A DNA stretch of 64,000 bases from Ipomoea triloba (GCF_003576645.1 NC_044920.1:8960970-9024969), one strand, 5' to 3'; numbered from the stretch's first letter, positions 32,964 to 45,056 are shown. Notes: generated by a model from the sequence alone, not told the origin. Numbers and translations: made by a program.

Positions 32964-35900
32964 TGTAACACCCCAATTTTCAACTCTTACTTGTATTACA
33001 AAATCACTGATAATGCGTCGCGGAAGCTTACATCTAACCAGCAGAAAACCGGGTGCTACCGCCACACCTAGAGTGAATTCTATCACCTCTTTGATAAAAC
33101 TCCACTCTAAGTGCTAAGGCTAAACTTACAACATCAACATCAACATACAACATCGAAACACAACATCAATATCAAACTTATACATAAGGAAGTCATTCTT
33201 CCAGAGTATCTATTCTAAGATAGAGTAAACTTCAACCTGCACTTCCCTTCGATTTAGCTCATCGGCTACAGGGCTCCACACTAATCTGCAACTGATAAGA
33301 ACACATTGAAGTGTAGTCAGCGCGACGGCTAAGTAAGGAAATCCATTTGTCACTTAAAAGNNNNNNNNNNNNNNNNNNNNNNNNNACCAATTGTTGGTCC
33401 CAAGGGGATGGGGTACAAGTCTAGAGGGGGGGGGGGTGAATAGACTTGTATAAGATTTTGCAAATCTTTTTCGACTTCTCGTGTGTATTGACTTAGGAGT
33501 TTAGGTCCGATACCTCACAGATGAAGACAAAGTTTTATGCGCAGCGAAAAAGTTATCCCCTTTTAGTTAGCACGAGTTTGAGTTAGTTCGAGAGGTGCGG
33601 TTATATGCAGTGCAGTTCGAGAGTTAGGTAGCGAGAGATAAAAGACAGAAAGTAAATGCGAGAGAGATTTTTAAGTGGTTCGGCCAACCCGCCTACGTCC
33701 ACTCTTCTTCCAGAAACTCCCTGGAAGGATTGCACTAAAACTTCCCTTTTTAGTACAATATCGAGCGCTTGAGCTTTGATCACGAAGCCCGCCTCAAGCC
33801 TCAGGTTTTTCGCCCCGCTTCTTGTTACTCCACCTATCGAGCACTTGAGCTTTGATCACCAAGCCCGCCTCAAGCCTCAGGATCTTCACAAGACAGCTCC
33901 CGGTTACTCCGCTCTCCTCAGGTTTTCTCCCCCGCTTCCAGTTACTCCACCTCTCGAGCACTTGAGCTTTGATCACCAAGCCCGCCTCAGCCTCAGGATC
34001 TTCACTAGACAGCTGCCAGGTTACTCCGCCTCTTCTTGCTTAATCCAAAGCAAGGACCTTTGGTTGTCACAGTTGAGGTAACAAGCTCCCAATCTGACCA
34101 GAAGCTATCGTTGATCACTCGATGTAGGGCAGCTTCGGTCACCTTCTAGATGTATAGCAGTTTAAGCTTGTAACTCTCCTCAAACACTAAGATGTGTTTT
34201 TCTCGCTGTTTTGAATATCAGGATGATATTCCAAGTTTGAGCACTTGCACTTTTGATGTGCAGACACCTCTTAAGATTTCGAACAAACCCCAATTTTCAC
34301 TCTTACATTTATTACAAAATCCTATAATGCGTCGCGGAAGCTTACATCTAACCAGCAGAAAACCGGGTGCTACCGCCACACCTAGAGTGAATTCTATCAC
34401 CTCTTTGACAAAACTCCACTCTAAGTGCACAGGCTAAACTTACAACATTAATAACAATCCCTGTCTACATCAAAGAGTAGACCTCAACCTGTACTTCCCT
34501 TCTATTCCGAGCTCATCGGCTACAGGGGCCCACACTAATCTGCAACTGATAAGAAACACATTGAAGTGCAGTTAGCGCGACGGCTAAGTAAGGAAATCCG
34601 ATGTCACTCAAAAGTAGACAAAGGTTTGAAAACATAATCATTTGGAAAATAGTATATCGTTCAGTGAATCAAAATCCACTCGTCTCGTAAGACAAAATCA
34701 TTTCTTTCTCAAAGACGTTACAGAGTAACTCTTTACTCATTTTTAAAACTTCCTTAGTTTCATATAGTAAGAGTGAGGCCTACAACCTCGGGCCATGGCA
34801 CTCCAGCCCTCCCGTAGGTTCCTCCCTTATCCCAACCCCGGGCCGTAGCACTCAAGCCTTCCCGTGGGCACCTCTCCTTATCCCAACATGACGACATAAC
34901 GGCGAATAGACTTCGCTCTAACAATATAATATAACGACCACTGGGCAAGGGCACTTAAAGCCACCTGTGGGTCAATCAAGGTCCTCCTCAACTTACTTTA
35001 GAAACTACGGTTTTGAAAACATGATTCTTCCTTCAATTTTTCTTACTCAAATCATTTCTTTTGGACATATTTCACGAATGAGTCCAATATTTGAAATCGG
35101 CTACCTCTTTAGCCCCTGAAGGATTTTCAAACATCATTTTCTCAAACAATAAGGTTTTGACAACCTTTATATCAAAATAGCATACGTTTTTCAACGTAAG
35201 TTTTCATAAACATTTTTGGATACACTTCATATGTCCATCTCACACTTAAAATCAACCAACATCCTTAACTATCGTCCTCAACAACTTCCACTATGATCAA
35301 CACCATTAGATCATAACTTGAGGATATCGTACATCCAAATATATATAAATTCTAATAGGTAAGGTCATTGCCTAACCATAACCCAAAAACATCCAACAAC
35401 TACTTTCTCAAGATTCACCATATACAACCTTTATCTCAACATTTCCATATGACAATTTCCTCAATACACATCATAATAATATCTTTACCTAACTTTATCA
35501 CCATTAACTCACTAACTACCTCACAATTATCATTAACACATCCATAATCATACTAAGCATAATTCAGAAAATTCAGCTTGGCGCAGTCCGAAAGATTGAG
35601 CCGGTAAAAATAGTTCCCGAACTCTTTTTCACTTGAAATTTTTATGGTAGAATCCCAACTTATAGTACTTGATGTCCATAAAAAGGTTTGGTCATTTTGA
35701 TCCGCGAATAAACACAGAAAATTCCATTTTTGCCCTTGGCAGTGTGCTGTCCGGAATTTTTCTCTCTCTGGACCAGTTTTGGAGAAAAATTCGAAAACCA
35801 TACTTCCACTACTCCGATCATTATGAAATTTTATATGCGGGTTCTACACTTATAGAACTACATGTCTAAAAAAAAATAGGATTAAAATACCTTACCAATT

Positions 35901-36928
35901 TTTCCCAATAAATCTCGGAAGTTACTGCCAGAATCTACCCTGATTTCCTTTCACTATTTTCACAAGTATAAGCCTATATGGACATAAATATAACATATAC
36001 ATGCATATCCAAGCTATGAACATGTATACAAAAATATTTCCAAAGCTCAAAAAACACCATATTTCCAACAAAGAATCAATTATCCAAATTCAAGTGACTA
36101 ATCCAACTTAAGGGAATTCCTTACCTCAACCGGGTTACTAGTTCTCGTAGAAGGCTTTTCGAGTTGATTTCCCCAATTTCACCTTAAAACCCTAAGATTC
36201 CACCAACAACATAACACAACATACAAGAAATCTTAACTTAGATTCATGCTCTAGGAAGGATTATAAAGCTTTTTACCGAATAAAATCGAAGTCTTACCGA
36301 ACAAAATTGACACTTGAGAAGGATTTTGGCTATGGAAATTGATGGAAGAAGATGGTGAAGAAGATGAAAGGATCACCCTCTCTCTCTCTCTCTTTTCTCA
36401 CGAAATAGGAATGGGAATTGAAGACATGAAATTTCTTCATTCTTATCTCAACATATAAATATCCCTTATAAGATAAGATTAAGGGAAAAATAATAAAATA
36501 ATAAAATATCTCCAACCTTATCAGTTGGGGTCCAAACAGATAAAGTTTCGGTGGAAAATAATCCAGATAGAATAATTTCCGAAACTAAAAATTTATTCCA
36601 GACTAACCCTCAAAATTGGGCTAGGTTCGGTACACCGCGAAATTTAGCAATGTACGATCAAAATAAATTTTCGCTGCTATGAGCTAATCTAATTAAATAG
36701 GAAATTCAAGAATAATAGTATGGTGTCTAGAAATCCATTTCCTAGGACAAACAAGTCCAAATACTAGTTCCTAAAAATTTTACGGTTCGTGACCGGGACG
36801 TACGATCGCAGCTTAATAACAACTATACTTACTTATAAAAATTCTTTTGAAATATCTGAAGATCATAACTTATAAATGTCAACGCCTTAGGATAAAATAA
36901 TAATGTTAGGATAATACGGGGTATTACA
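32964..36928 (-). mobile_element. Solo LTR-3 inside the SIRE-A 5' LTR
   Basis: Plus strand starts TGTAACACCCCAATTTTC and ends TACGGGGTATTACA, the inverted version of solo LTR-1 and LTR-2, flanked by GAACC. It is the youngest element in this nest. The assembled length is inflated: an N-run (33361-33385) is followed by a repeat of the SIRE-A primer site, LTR and LTR-3 start (33386-34290 and on), so the true LTR-3 is about 2.6 kb. A (TC)n microsatellite lies at 36374-36393. No internal domain. Confidence 0.85.
33386..34290. other. False second copy of SIRE-A LTR after an N-run
   Basis: Starts with the last bases of the primer site (ACCAATTGTTGG) and repeats 32047-32963 with many single-base deletions, for example in GTGTATTGACTTAGGAG, the look of unpolished read sequence. 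It then repeats the start of LTR-3 with a corrupted junction. Confidence 0.8.
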
Positions 36929-38107
36929 GAACCAACCTTTTACGAAACTTCCCCCTATTGAACTTGTGTCTTCACGTCCTTTTTATATGAGAGTTAAGGA
37001 ATAATTCCGTTGGAGGGAAAATTATTCCGTTTGAAATTTGTCTCCCATGCTGTGTATGGGACTTGTATCCTTTCAGCATTTTTCATGGAGTGGTGGTCTT
37101 GTAACTTGAACCTTTTGTTTGGTAGTGGATATTCCATAATCCACTTTCTTGAGTCCATGCTCCACTTGCTACTTTAGGTAAAAGTTACTGTTTTTAAATT
37201 CCCATTGATCCTCGTTTTAGGGAATAAGACTGACTTTGGATTAGTGCACCTTCTATCCGTTTGTTGTGGAATTCTGATGTGGCATCCACTTCTGGCACCT
37301 CCTTAATATTTTATCTCCATGATATTCTTCTTCTCCAAACTTTATTCATGCTTCCTGACCATCATTCAGCCTTTTGGAGAAATGTCAGTTTATCGAGACC
37401 AAGATTGATGTCTCGATTGTTTGATGTCTTGATCCCCTTGTATCGAGAGATCTATCTCTCGAACTTCTGCTGAAGTCTCGAACTAGGTTGTTGTATCGAG
37501 AGATCCTATCTCTCGGACTCTATTTGTGTCTCGAGACTTAGTTGATGTCTCGCAGACCCTTATTCCTCCAGTGTTGTCCCATGCCTTCTTTTGATCTATC
37601 TATAGGATTACAACACGAGACTTTCTAAGATGTTCACACAAGTTTACCTTAAGCTTAAATATTTTCCGAGTTGAGCTCAAGTTACCCGGTTGTATTTTCG
37701 CTCTTAGTTTACTTGTCGAACTTACATATAATTTCTATCTTTCGAGACTTAGGGGATTATAGATTACATTTGGTATCATCAAAACCTATTACAATATGTT
37801 CCTAACAGTAAGTTAGACTTTGGATTGTTATTTGATGTTGTAAGTTTAGCCTTAGCGTTTGGGTATATGAAAGATACCTAAGCGTGGCGGTAACACCCAT
37901 TTTCTTTTGGTTAGATGTATAAGCTTCCGCAATATATTATTAGTGATTTTGTAATAAATTTAAAATGTGAAAATTGGGGTGTTACAGTCGGAACCCCGCG
38001 CATAGGGATCCTAGTGTTCAAATGGGACCATCAATCAAAGTAACCAGTGTCAACGGACTCAGAATCAAGTTTCAATCGTCAGAATCGAGAACGGGTGAAG
38101 GACGGCA

Positions 38108-39376
38108 TCATTGATCACCGAAGGAGGGAGGGTGGAATTGCCTATCGAATCTAGCCTCAAGCTCAGCAATTCTTCTATCATTCTCCTCCACCGCCCTTCT
38201 CATGCGGTTAAGGTCTTCGGTGTGGACATCTTGTTTCGCGGAAATGGATGTAAAGTGGCCTTCCTGCCACGTTCGCTGCTCGCGCCAATAGTTCATCTGT
38301 TCATCGTGGAGCTGCCTGTGAAAGGTCTGAGTCGTATCCCAATCCATGGGAGTAGGGCCTTGCTCCTGCGCAGCATCATCCTCCTCGTTATCTTCATCCT
38401 CATCATCGTCATCATCATCAGCAGCTTCCAGATCCGGTGCATCATCACCGCCCAACCTCAAATTCATGGCAAAGAACTCAGCAATAGTGAAAGCAGTCAT
38501 GAAACCTTCATCCTTCTCTCCCAACAGATGTTCTGTAAGGCCCAACCCGTGGCACAATCTCGTAACAAAAGGTCCAATGAATACAGTTTGAACCTTACGC
38601 CTTTGTTGGGTTTGGAGCCACTATCGTGCTTGCACGCCCATGTTGATGCTCACATCATTTTCCATGCACCACATATAAAACAAGTCTTGTTTGTAGACCT
38701 TGTTGCGATTGGTGGTTCTGCTGGAGAGATTCACAGCAAAGGCTAATCTGATAGCCTTTAAAGCATTTCGAGTTATGAGGTTTGCCTTGAGGTTTGATGA
38801 ATTATACAGGGCATTGTTGGTGATGCTCCTCCAATACTGCCTAGCAACTGCGTCCGAATCAAAATCCTCCTTAAATTCCCTAAAATACGGCATAGAAACG
38901 CTCACATTATCATGGAATCCAAGCATAACACCCAGAGTGTTGACCGACATGCTATAGTGGTTGCCAAACAAAGTGAATGAAATGGACTCTCTCGCATTGT
39001 TGACTTCCTTGCGATTCTCCAAGGTTGCTAGAAATTCATATGTAACAGGCGCGAAGGTAGGTCCTCTCCACTCAAACAGAGTGCGGAGCTGTGGGTGCCT
39101 TAGAAGTCCATTCAATTCATCCATACAACCGAATTCTTTCAAAACATTGTCGTCGAAGCAACAGCCGACCGATAGCTGCTTCCCCTTGTAATTGTCCACT
39201 GATGTCAGCTGGATGGGTGTCAAATGTCTCAATGACCTTGAACCACGCTCCTGGGGAGCTTGTTGAACTGCCTCTCGTGGTCGTGCTCTCGACCTGCTAG
39301 ATTCACCATGATCGTACTTGGTTTTCTTTGCGATTTCTTTTGCTCGTCCCATCCTACAAATTTTAGAAATTAACAT
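38108..39376 (-). CDS. Athila ORF1-like gene of the non-autonomous gypsy element
   Basis: Reading from about 39376 (a second ATG gives MGRAKEIAKKTKYDHGESSR) through RHLTPIQLTSVDNYKG, FGCMDELNGLLRHPQLRTLF, TYEFLATLENRK, FTLFGNHYSMSVNTLGVMLG, YWRSITNNALYNSSNLKANL and VSINMGVQAR, then a TAG at 38621-38623. The same frame continues with QTVFIGPFVTRLCHGLGLTE, an acidic run (DDDDDDEDEDNEEDD), MDWDTTQTFHRQL and a C-terminal coiled coil to 38108. The first half resembles the ATHILA ORF-1 family (Pfam PF03078), whose function is unknown. It follows gag-protease, where pol would normally be. The single TAG could be a mutation or a readthrough site. Confidence 0.7.
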
Positions 39377-40614
39377 TCATGGTAATTGGTTTTGAATAAA
39401 TATCTTTCAAATAAGTCACCATTGCATTTATGTAAAATTCCTTGTCAAGATAATGGATTTCAAACATATAGGGCTAAGAATTTTCGAAAATTTCGCCATA
39501 GTTTCCCCTATATTTTGAACAATTCTAGCATAAGAATATCAACAATATCATTCCATTATCACACACATGCATAATTTCATCATAAGATAGTTCAATTTGA
39601 TAATCAAATAAGAAGTCAACTATAAAAGTCAAGAAATTCAAAAAGTCAACTCCATCTTCTTCCCCAAATTCAAAAATTAAGGTTTGAAATTGAAAATTCA
39701 ATTTGGGCAATGTAGCTTGTGAAAAGTCAAATTGATGGCATGTAATAGTTCTACAATAAGTTTCCACATCAATTCAAGCATCAATTTCATAATTTGAATA
39801 AGAAATTTAATAAACCCATATGTTCATCAATGGTGTTCACACTTGAAGCTCAAAAATAAATATCAATCCATCAATGTAATCATCAATAATGAAAGAAAAC
39901 ATCAAAGGATAGTTCTATGAAGCATTATAAACCAATTTAAACATTCAAAACAATCAAAATCATGCAAGGGAATGTAGGACAAATTTTCACATTCAAGCTC
40001 TTCCAAACTCATGAATATTCAAGGATAAATGGTTAAAAGATGAGAAATTACCTTGATGTTGATGTTTTTAGCCCTCTTTGAAGTAAAAATAAGCTATCTA
40101 TTCAAACCTTGAGTATGGATTTCACCTTGCGTGGAGAAGAGAATAAAAAATAGGGTTTGGGAGCAAAGTGGCGTGGAATGGCCGAAGGGAGGGTTTAAAT
40201 CCCGTGGGGGTGCTTTCACGCCAGTCGCGTGCGTGCGTGGGAGCTTACTGCCTCGCTCCCACGCACGGCTACACGCATGTGAGCGTGCGTGGGGGCTTAC
40301 TGCCTCGTTCCCACGCACGGCTACGCACATGTGAGCCTACGTGTCTGTCCGGTGCACTGTTTTCTTCTGGTTTTGATCTTTCCCTTCATACCTATGTCCG
40401 AAATAGGCCTTTCTAAAGCAATTTTTAGTCTCGAATCCTACAATTTAGTCCTTAAAACACGGTTCCATTTGATTGTAGCAAATTATTAGAACAGAAACAT
40501 AAAAACGAAAGCATAAAAAACAATGTAAAAGCATATTATTAAAACCTTGGGTTGCCTCCCAAGTAGCGCCACAGTTTACGTCACTGGCCAGACGCATTAT
40601 ACCTTGTTCATAAA
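39377..40614 (-). other. Spacer between gag-protease and ORF1 in the Athila-like element
   Basis: No coding pattern. It contains two perfect or near-perfect hairpins (40232-40267 and 40284-40319) built on CGTGCGTGG arms, in a roughly 52-bp direct repeat, and the minus-strand word TTGGGAGGCAACCCAAGG (complement of about 40547-40564). I recall similar words downstream of truncated gag-protease genes in plant gypsy elements. Confidence 0.5.
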
Positions 40615-41631
40615 TCATCCATATTCCTTGGTAGCGGGTATGAAGCATTTTGGTACCCACGTGTTCTTCCATGTAAGCCTATCATTCCTCCACTTTGGTT
40701 TTGGTTTCTTCTTCGTTTTAACCTTTGCCCTTGCATCCTTATCAGTTCCTTCTTTCATTGTTTCCTTTTTATCATCTGTGGCTTGTCCATCAAATCTCAG
40801 GGTTATTTCACCTGAACTCAAGTCTATTCGTGCACGACAACTAGCCAGAAATGGTCTTCCAAGAATTAAGGATTCATGGGGTTCATTATCACCTATCTTG
40901 CAAACAACAAAATCGACAGGCACAAGAAATTTTCCTATTCTTACTAAAACATCTTCCGCTAAGCCTTCAGGATACCGTGTGGTTCCGTCAGCTAAACGTA
41001 GAGTCAGCCTCGTCGGTTTCAAGCATGGAAAGTTCAATTTTTCAAAAAGGTTTGAAGACATGACATTGATAGAAGCACTAAGGTTGGCAAGAGCATTTTG
41101 AGGTTCCATGTTCTGTATAGAACAAGGAATCAACAAAGCTCCAGGGTCGCCTTTCTTTCTGGGGTAACCCTCAGTTAAACAAGCCGAAGATTCTTGGCTT
41201 AAGCAAGTAAAATTTTCACAACTGTCATTCTCAAATAACTCACGACATTCTTTGTTATTGAAAAATTTTCGGATAAAAGCATTAATTGTACCTTCTCGAG
41301 CCGCTTCTTTTTCTTTTGATCTTTTTATTTTGTCATGTGGTAGCTCCATTTCTTTTGGGCATACTTCCGAAGTGGTTTTCTCCTTGTTTTCCTTCATTGA
41401 GATTATGCACGAATCGCTCGCATTCTTTAGTTCAAGAGTGGGACTACAAGAGGTAGTCTCGTTTCTCTTGTCTTCTACATTACATTGGCATTTTCCGCAA
41501 ATAGCATCCATTGGATCACATTTCTCATGTTCTTCTTCCTTGGCATTAATGGCATTGACTCTCTCTTTCGGATTGTTCTCAGTGTTACTTGGGAGTTGTC
41601 CGTAGTGTCTATCCGACATCATCTTAAACAT
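40615..41631 (-). pseudogene. Athila-like protease region with altered active site
   Basis: Contains GDPGALLIPCSIQN, ALANLSASINVMSSNLFEKL, LTLRLADGTTRYPEG, VPVDFVVCKI and ESLILGRPFLASCRARID, the retropepsin-like layout of Athila gag-pol. Family members have ALCDLGASIN with the catalytic Asp; here that position is Asn and Gly is Ser, so it should be inactive. Ends in a Lys-rich tail (KTKKKPKPKWRND) and a stop at 40615; no RT follows. Confidence 0.8.
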
Positions 41632-42058
41632 TTGAGAGATTTGATTCTCAATTGTCTTTAGTGTAGCCTTGGACTCTTGTCTGAGACTGGAAATTTCTTG
41701 TCGAATTTATTGAGTAATCTCTTGTTTTAGATTTGCCCGATCATTTTTGAGTTCCATGATCGTCCTTGTAAGTCTTTCATCTACTTCACGGATGTCATCC
41801 CTTCTTTGTTGAGTAAAGTCAAGTTGAGAGTTGTATTGTGGCCTGAACTAGGTCATTTGATTTCCATTTCCTTGGTTTTGATTGTACATCAGTCTGTTCT
41901 TGTCATTCTGTCCATATGCAGGCTTGTTTCCATAGTTGTATTGTCTTCTCGGTTGATATCCATCATTGTTGCTATTGTTCCAACCCTCTCCCTGTTTCCA
42001 ATTGTTGTTTGATCTTTGGTTTGTCCATAAGCATTGAAATTGGAGTTCCTTTGGTAAT

Positions 42059-43200
42059 CTATCGCCTCAACTTGCTCGGATGCAGACGGAGAAGTGCAAA
42101 TATTTGTATCATGAGGTCCTCCACAGAGTTACAGTAAAGTGCCAAAGCCATGCAAGGCTTGGGATTTCCTTCCATTTTTTCTACCATAGCCTGTAGCTTT
42201 TTGATTTCGTGATTCATTGCCTTGATTTTTGTCTCACTTGCCACACGATTATCAACTTCATATATACCTCCATGATCTCCTCGACGGTCATACCAACAAG
42301 ATGTATTCTTAGATATTCTCTCGATCAGTTCTTCAGCTTCTTGTAAGGCTAGAGAGACAAACGCACCGCTGGAGGATGAATCAAGCAACATCTTTCCTTC
42401 ATCTGTCAGTCCTCCATAGAATGAGCTAATCATGTCCCATGGGTGCATCAGATCTTTTGGGCATTGTCTTTTAAGAACATTGAATCGTCGCCAAGCCTCT
42501 CCCAAACTCTCAAGCCTTCCTTGCTTGAATTTTTGTATTAGCCTTCTAATCCTCATGGTTTTGGTAATGGGAAAGAACTCGTTCATGAATTCTCGATGGA
42601 ACTGTTGCCACGATCTGAAATGATTGTCGTCTTGGCTTTCCAACCATCGTGCTGCCTCTCCTATAACTGAGAATGGGAATAATTTGAGTCGAACTATCTC
42701 CTCGCTAACGCCTTCTTGCCTGTACATCCCCATGCTCGTATGAACCTTGTGATGTGTGTGTTGGGATCTTCATATGGAAATCCCAAGTATTTACTGTTCT
42801 GAACCAGTGTGAGAATAGTTGGATGCACGTGAAAGTTGACGTTTTCCATTGGCGGTACATAGATCTAGTTGTGCATGTTGAAATCAAGAGTCATGTAATC
42901 TGCAATTGATCTTTGTGGTTCTTGAGGATTTCCATAGTATTCTTCTTCACGAATGTTCTCTTGGTTGTTTTCTCTGTTAGCTTGTGGTTCTTCCAGAATT
43001 GGTTCTTCATGGTTAATTGGTACTTGTGGATTAATTGGAACTGGGGGTGGATTTGGTACAGACGTTCCTCTTCCTTGTGGATTTCTTGTTGCGCTTGATG
43101 AAGCCATTTGTGATCCTTGGGTATTCTTCCTTCTAGTTGCTCTATTAATTTCAGGAATGTAGGGTAGTAAGCCTTGATTTCCTTTTGCTCGCGTGTGCAT
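42059..43200 (-). pseudogene. Athila-like gag
   Basis: The N-terminal part from 43200 (MHTRAKGNQG) is Pro/Asn/Glu-rich and ends IADYMTLDFNMHN at a TAG near 42868. The same frame continues with YVPPMENVNFHVHPTILTLV and FPYEDPNTHITRF, then a frameshift near 42730 leads into EEIVRLKLFPFSVIGEAARW, WQQFHREFMNEFFP, IRRLIQKFKQGRLESLGEAW and PWDMISSFYGGLTDEGKMLL. This is the retrotransposon gag domain (PF03732-like) of Athila elements. A degraded gag C-terminus with Asn/Gln/Tyr-rich text fills 42058-41632. Confidence 0.85.
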
Positions 43201-43376
43201 TCACCTAGTAAGATTATCAATGAAACAGGAATTCCACAATTGACTAGAAGTAGTCAATTGGGTAAGTAGCAAAAGCAAATAAAAATAAAACAAAATAAAG
43301 TGGAATGGATTAACATGCTCAAATCTAGCATTCATGCAATCAAAGTAAACAAAAACGTATGACAACCTATTGCCAT

Positions 43377-43393
43377 CCCCGGCAACGGCGCCA
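43377..43393 (-). other. Primer-binding site of the Athila-like element
   Basis: The minus strand reads TGGCGCCGTTGCCGGGG three bases inside the LTR end (43397). This is the primer site typical of Athila-type elements, attributed in the literature to tRNA-Asp. Confidence 0.85.
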
Positions 43394-43396
43394 TTT

Positions 43397-44728
43397 TGAC
43401 ATTGCGGTAGTTTGCGTGGTGGTGTGATGTCAAAAGATATTTGTATGTTAAAACGGAAAGTCGGTGAGTACCCGAGTGTCGGTCTCGAAGGAAGGACGTG
43501 GAGGTGTGTCAAGTGTTCGCGAGTTTACTTGATTGGGGTCATGCATTGGATTCGAGTGTGGTGTTGAGTGGATTGTGAGTGAAAGGAGTTCAGAAAGTTT
43601 GGTTTGATTGCAAGAGAGTAAAGTAAAGGGTTTTGCAAGTATGTAAAAGGGGTATGGATTAGATAGTGTTCATGTATGTTGCATTGTAGTGTGACTAAGG
43701 TAATGGATCGGGAATGCTAGGATGTTGGCTATTCAAGAGTGTGTTGTCTTAGTCCTTTACCACCCTTGTGTACTAAGGTTTCTTGACTAAGGAGTGCCGA
43801 CAAGCATCCAAAGCTCTAAGAGGAATTTTATCAAACACATAAGCTACGCACTATCCTACTATTCCTTTATGAAGTCCATAGAAACTATGATTGTGTAAAG
43901 TTTCAAATCCTAATTCTAATCAAAGACATGAAAGAGTCAAGAGCTCAATCTCGCATCTAGATTCGCTAGATCCAAACAAGATCTCATCAACACAACAATC
44001 AATAGACAAGAATAGATAATCCATCAACACAAACACATAGATCCAAGATATAGAGATAAGATCATCACACTAGCAACATTCAATCACACAATCCAAATCC
44101 CTAGATTAAACTAGCCACTCATGCTATTAAATTCAAGACAAAAGCTAATTTAATCCAAGAGCAAGATAGCTAAATATTATAGAAATGAAATAGAGATCAC
44201 CTAGAGTGAAGTAGACCTTCAATCCAAGCTTTGTAGTCTTCTACAATGAAGATTTATCTAATCTAAAAAAAACTAAGAAAAATGGAGAAAGTTCTCCAAA
44301 GGAAAAACTAAGAAAGGGAAAACTAAATTTCTAGGAACCTCCTATAAAAATCTATCAAAGGGGTTTAAAGAGTCACCGAAATAGCAACCCTAGTCGAAAT
44401 TCGCGCAGGGCAATCTCCACGCCATCCACACGCGTGTGAGTGTGCGTGGGAGGCCACTGGATTATTTCCATGCACATTCACACGCGTGTGGCCATCCTGT
44501 GGGGTCCTCCGGGACTCCGATCTTGCCTGGTTCGTTCTTTTAACTCAACTTTTGCTCCTATTTGCTCCCGAGATTCCTATTTCACCTCCTTTAGGCTAAA
44601 AGTAGCTTCTGTGTGTAGGTTAGTGATTTTCAAGCATTTATAAGCATAATTCACCATGTAAGGATGCTATAAACGTGATAAAACACCCTAATATGTGCTT
44701 GATTTAAGGGTATCTCGGAGGCTTATCA
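43397..44728 (-). repeat. 5' LTR of the Athila-like element
   Basis: 1332 bp, begins TGACATTGCGG and ends GGAGGCTTATCA on the plus strand, followed by GTAAC. Matches 7794-9108 with scattered substitutions and small indels. A long hairpin at 44426-44491 corresponds to that at 8822-8887. Confidence 0.92.
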
Positions 44729-44852
44729 GTAACATTTTCCATTTATGTGTTGTGCAATTTATAGCCTTCAATGACGCCATAATGTGGTCCCTTAAATTAG
44801 AAAGTTGTAACGATTACCATTACAAACGTTACAAAAGCCTATTTGATGGTTC

Positions 44853-45054
44853 TGTAGGATATAATGTTACGATCCCCCACTGCTCAGGTTACTGACTACA
44901 CCATCTATATTAAAAACCTGAGAACAAGTGGGAGACACTCTGCAGGAATCCTACAACTACCAACACATTCAACAACATCTACAATAGATTCACAAGCAAC
45001 TACTAATAACAACTATGGCCGGAGGTTAGTACTGTTATGTGCAATATTCCTACA
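44853..45054 (+). repeat. 5' LTR of copia-C
   Basis: TGTAGGATATAATG to GCAATATTCCTACA, with matching terminal inverted repeats (TGTAGGA/TCCTACA), 202 bp, directly followed by the primer site. No second copy inside the window. Confidence 0.75.
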
Positions 45055-45056
45055 TT

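Larger units (their letters stand above)
15354..37807 (-). mobile_element. SIRE-A: Ty1/copia SIRE/Maximus-type element with two post-pol ORFs
   Basis: LTRs start TGTTGGTCCCAAGG and end ATGTTCCTAACA on the plus strand, with target duplication GTAAG (15349-15353, 37808-37812). Coding is on the minus strand: primer site at 32041-32052, gag, protease/integrase, RT/RNase H, a small ORF, a large ORF, polypurine tract. Large size, a complete pol in copia order (integrase before RT) and extra ORFs after RNase H fit the SIRE/Maximus lineage. I count about 20 substitutions between its LTRs, against about 11 in SIRE-B, so it is the older copy. The assembly here is disturbed by N-marked duplications and a 186-base gap. 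Confidence 0.9.
32055..37807 (-). repeat. 5' LTR of SIRE-A, split by solo LTR-3
   Basis: Parts 32055-32963 and 36934-37807 together match the 3' LTR (15354-17140); the target duplication GAACC of solo LTR-3 (32959-32963 and 36929-36933) marks the break. I count roughly 20 base differences from the 3' LTR outside homopolymers. Confidence 0.9.
12784..37986 (+). mobile_element. Solo LTR-2, interrupted by SIRE-A
   Basis: Left part 12784-15353 starts TGTACTACCCCGTATTTT and right part 37813-37986 ends GGGGTGTTACA. The whole is flanked by GTCGG (12779-12783 and 37987-37991), which proves the halves belong together. Without SIRE-A it is about 2.7 kb. It matches LTR-3 along much of its length (for example the TTTGTCCTAGGAA and CACCATACTATTA words). 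A TATA box TATAAATA at 13413-13420 shows the sense strand is plus. It holds a 333-bp tandem duplication and a SINE. Confidence 0.85.
7794..44728 (-). mobile_element. Non-autonomous Athila-like Ty3/gypsy element, hugely expanded by nested insertions
   Basis: The two ends are copies of one LTR in the same orientation (7794-9108 and 43397-44728), flanked by a perfect target duplication GTAAC (7789-7793 and 44729-44733). A primer site lies inside the right LTR and a polypurine tract inside the left one, so the element reads right to left. Its own internal sequence is about 43396-37992, 12778-11715 and 9736-9109, roughly 7 kb. It carries gag, a degenerate protease and an Athila ORF1-like gene but no reverse transcriptase or integrase, so it must have moved with proteins from an autonomous relative. 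The remaining 27 kb is later insertions. Confidence 0.85.

Noticed and set aside
38111..38746. Plus-strand 211-residue ORF over the ORF1-like gene
   Set aside because: It mirrors the acidic and coiled-coil coding of the minus strand; no independent homology.
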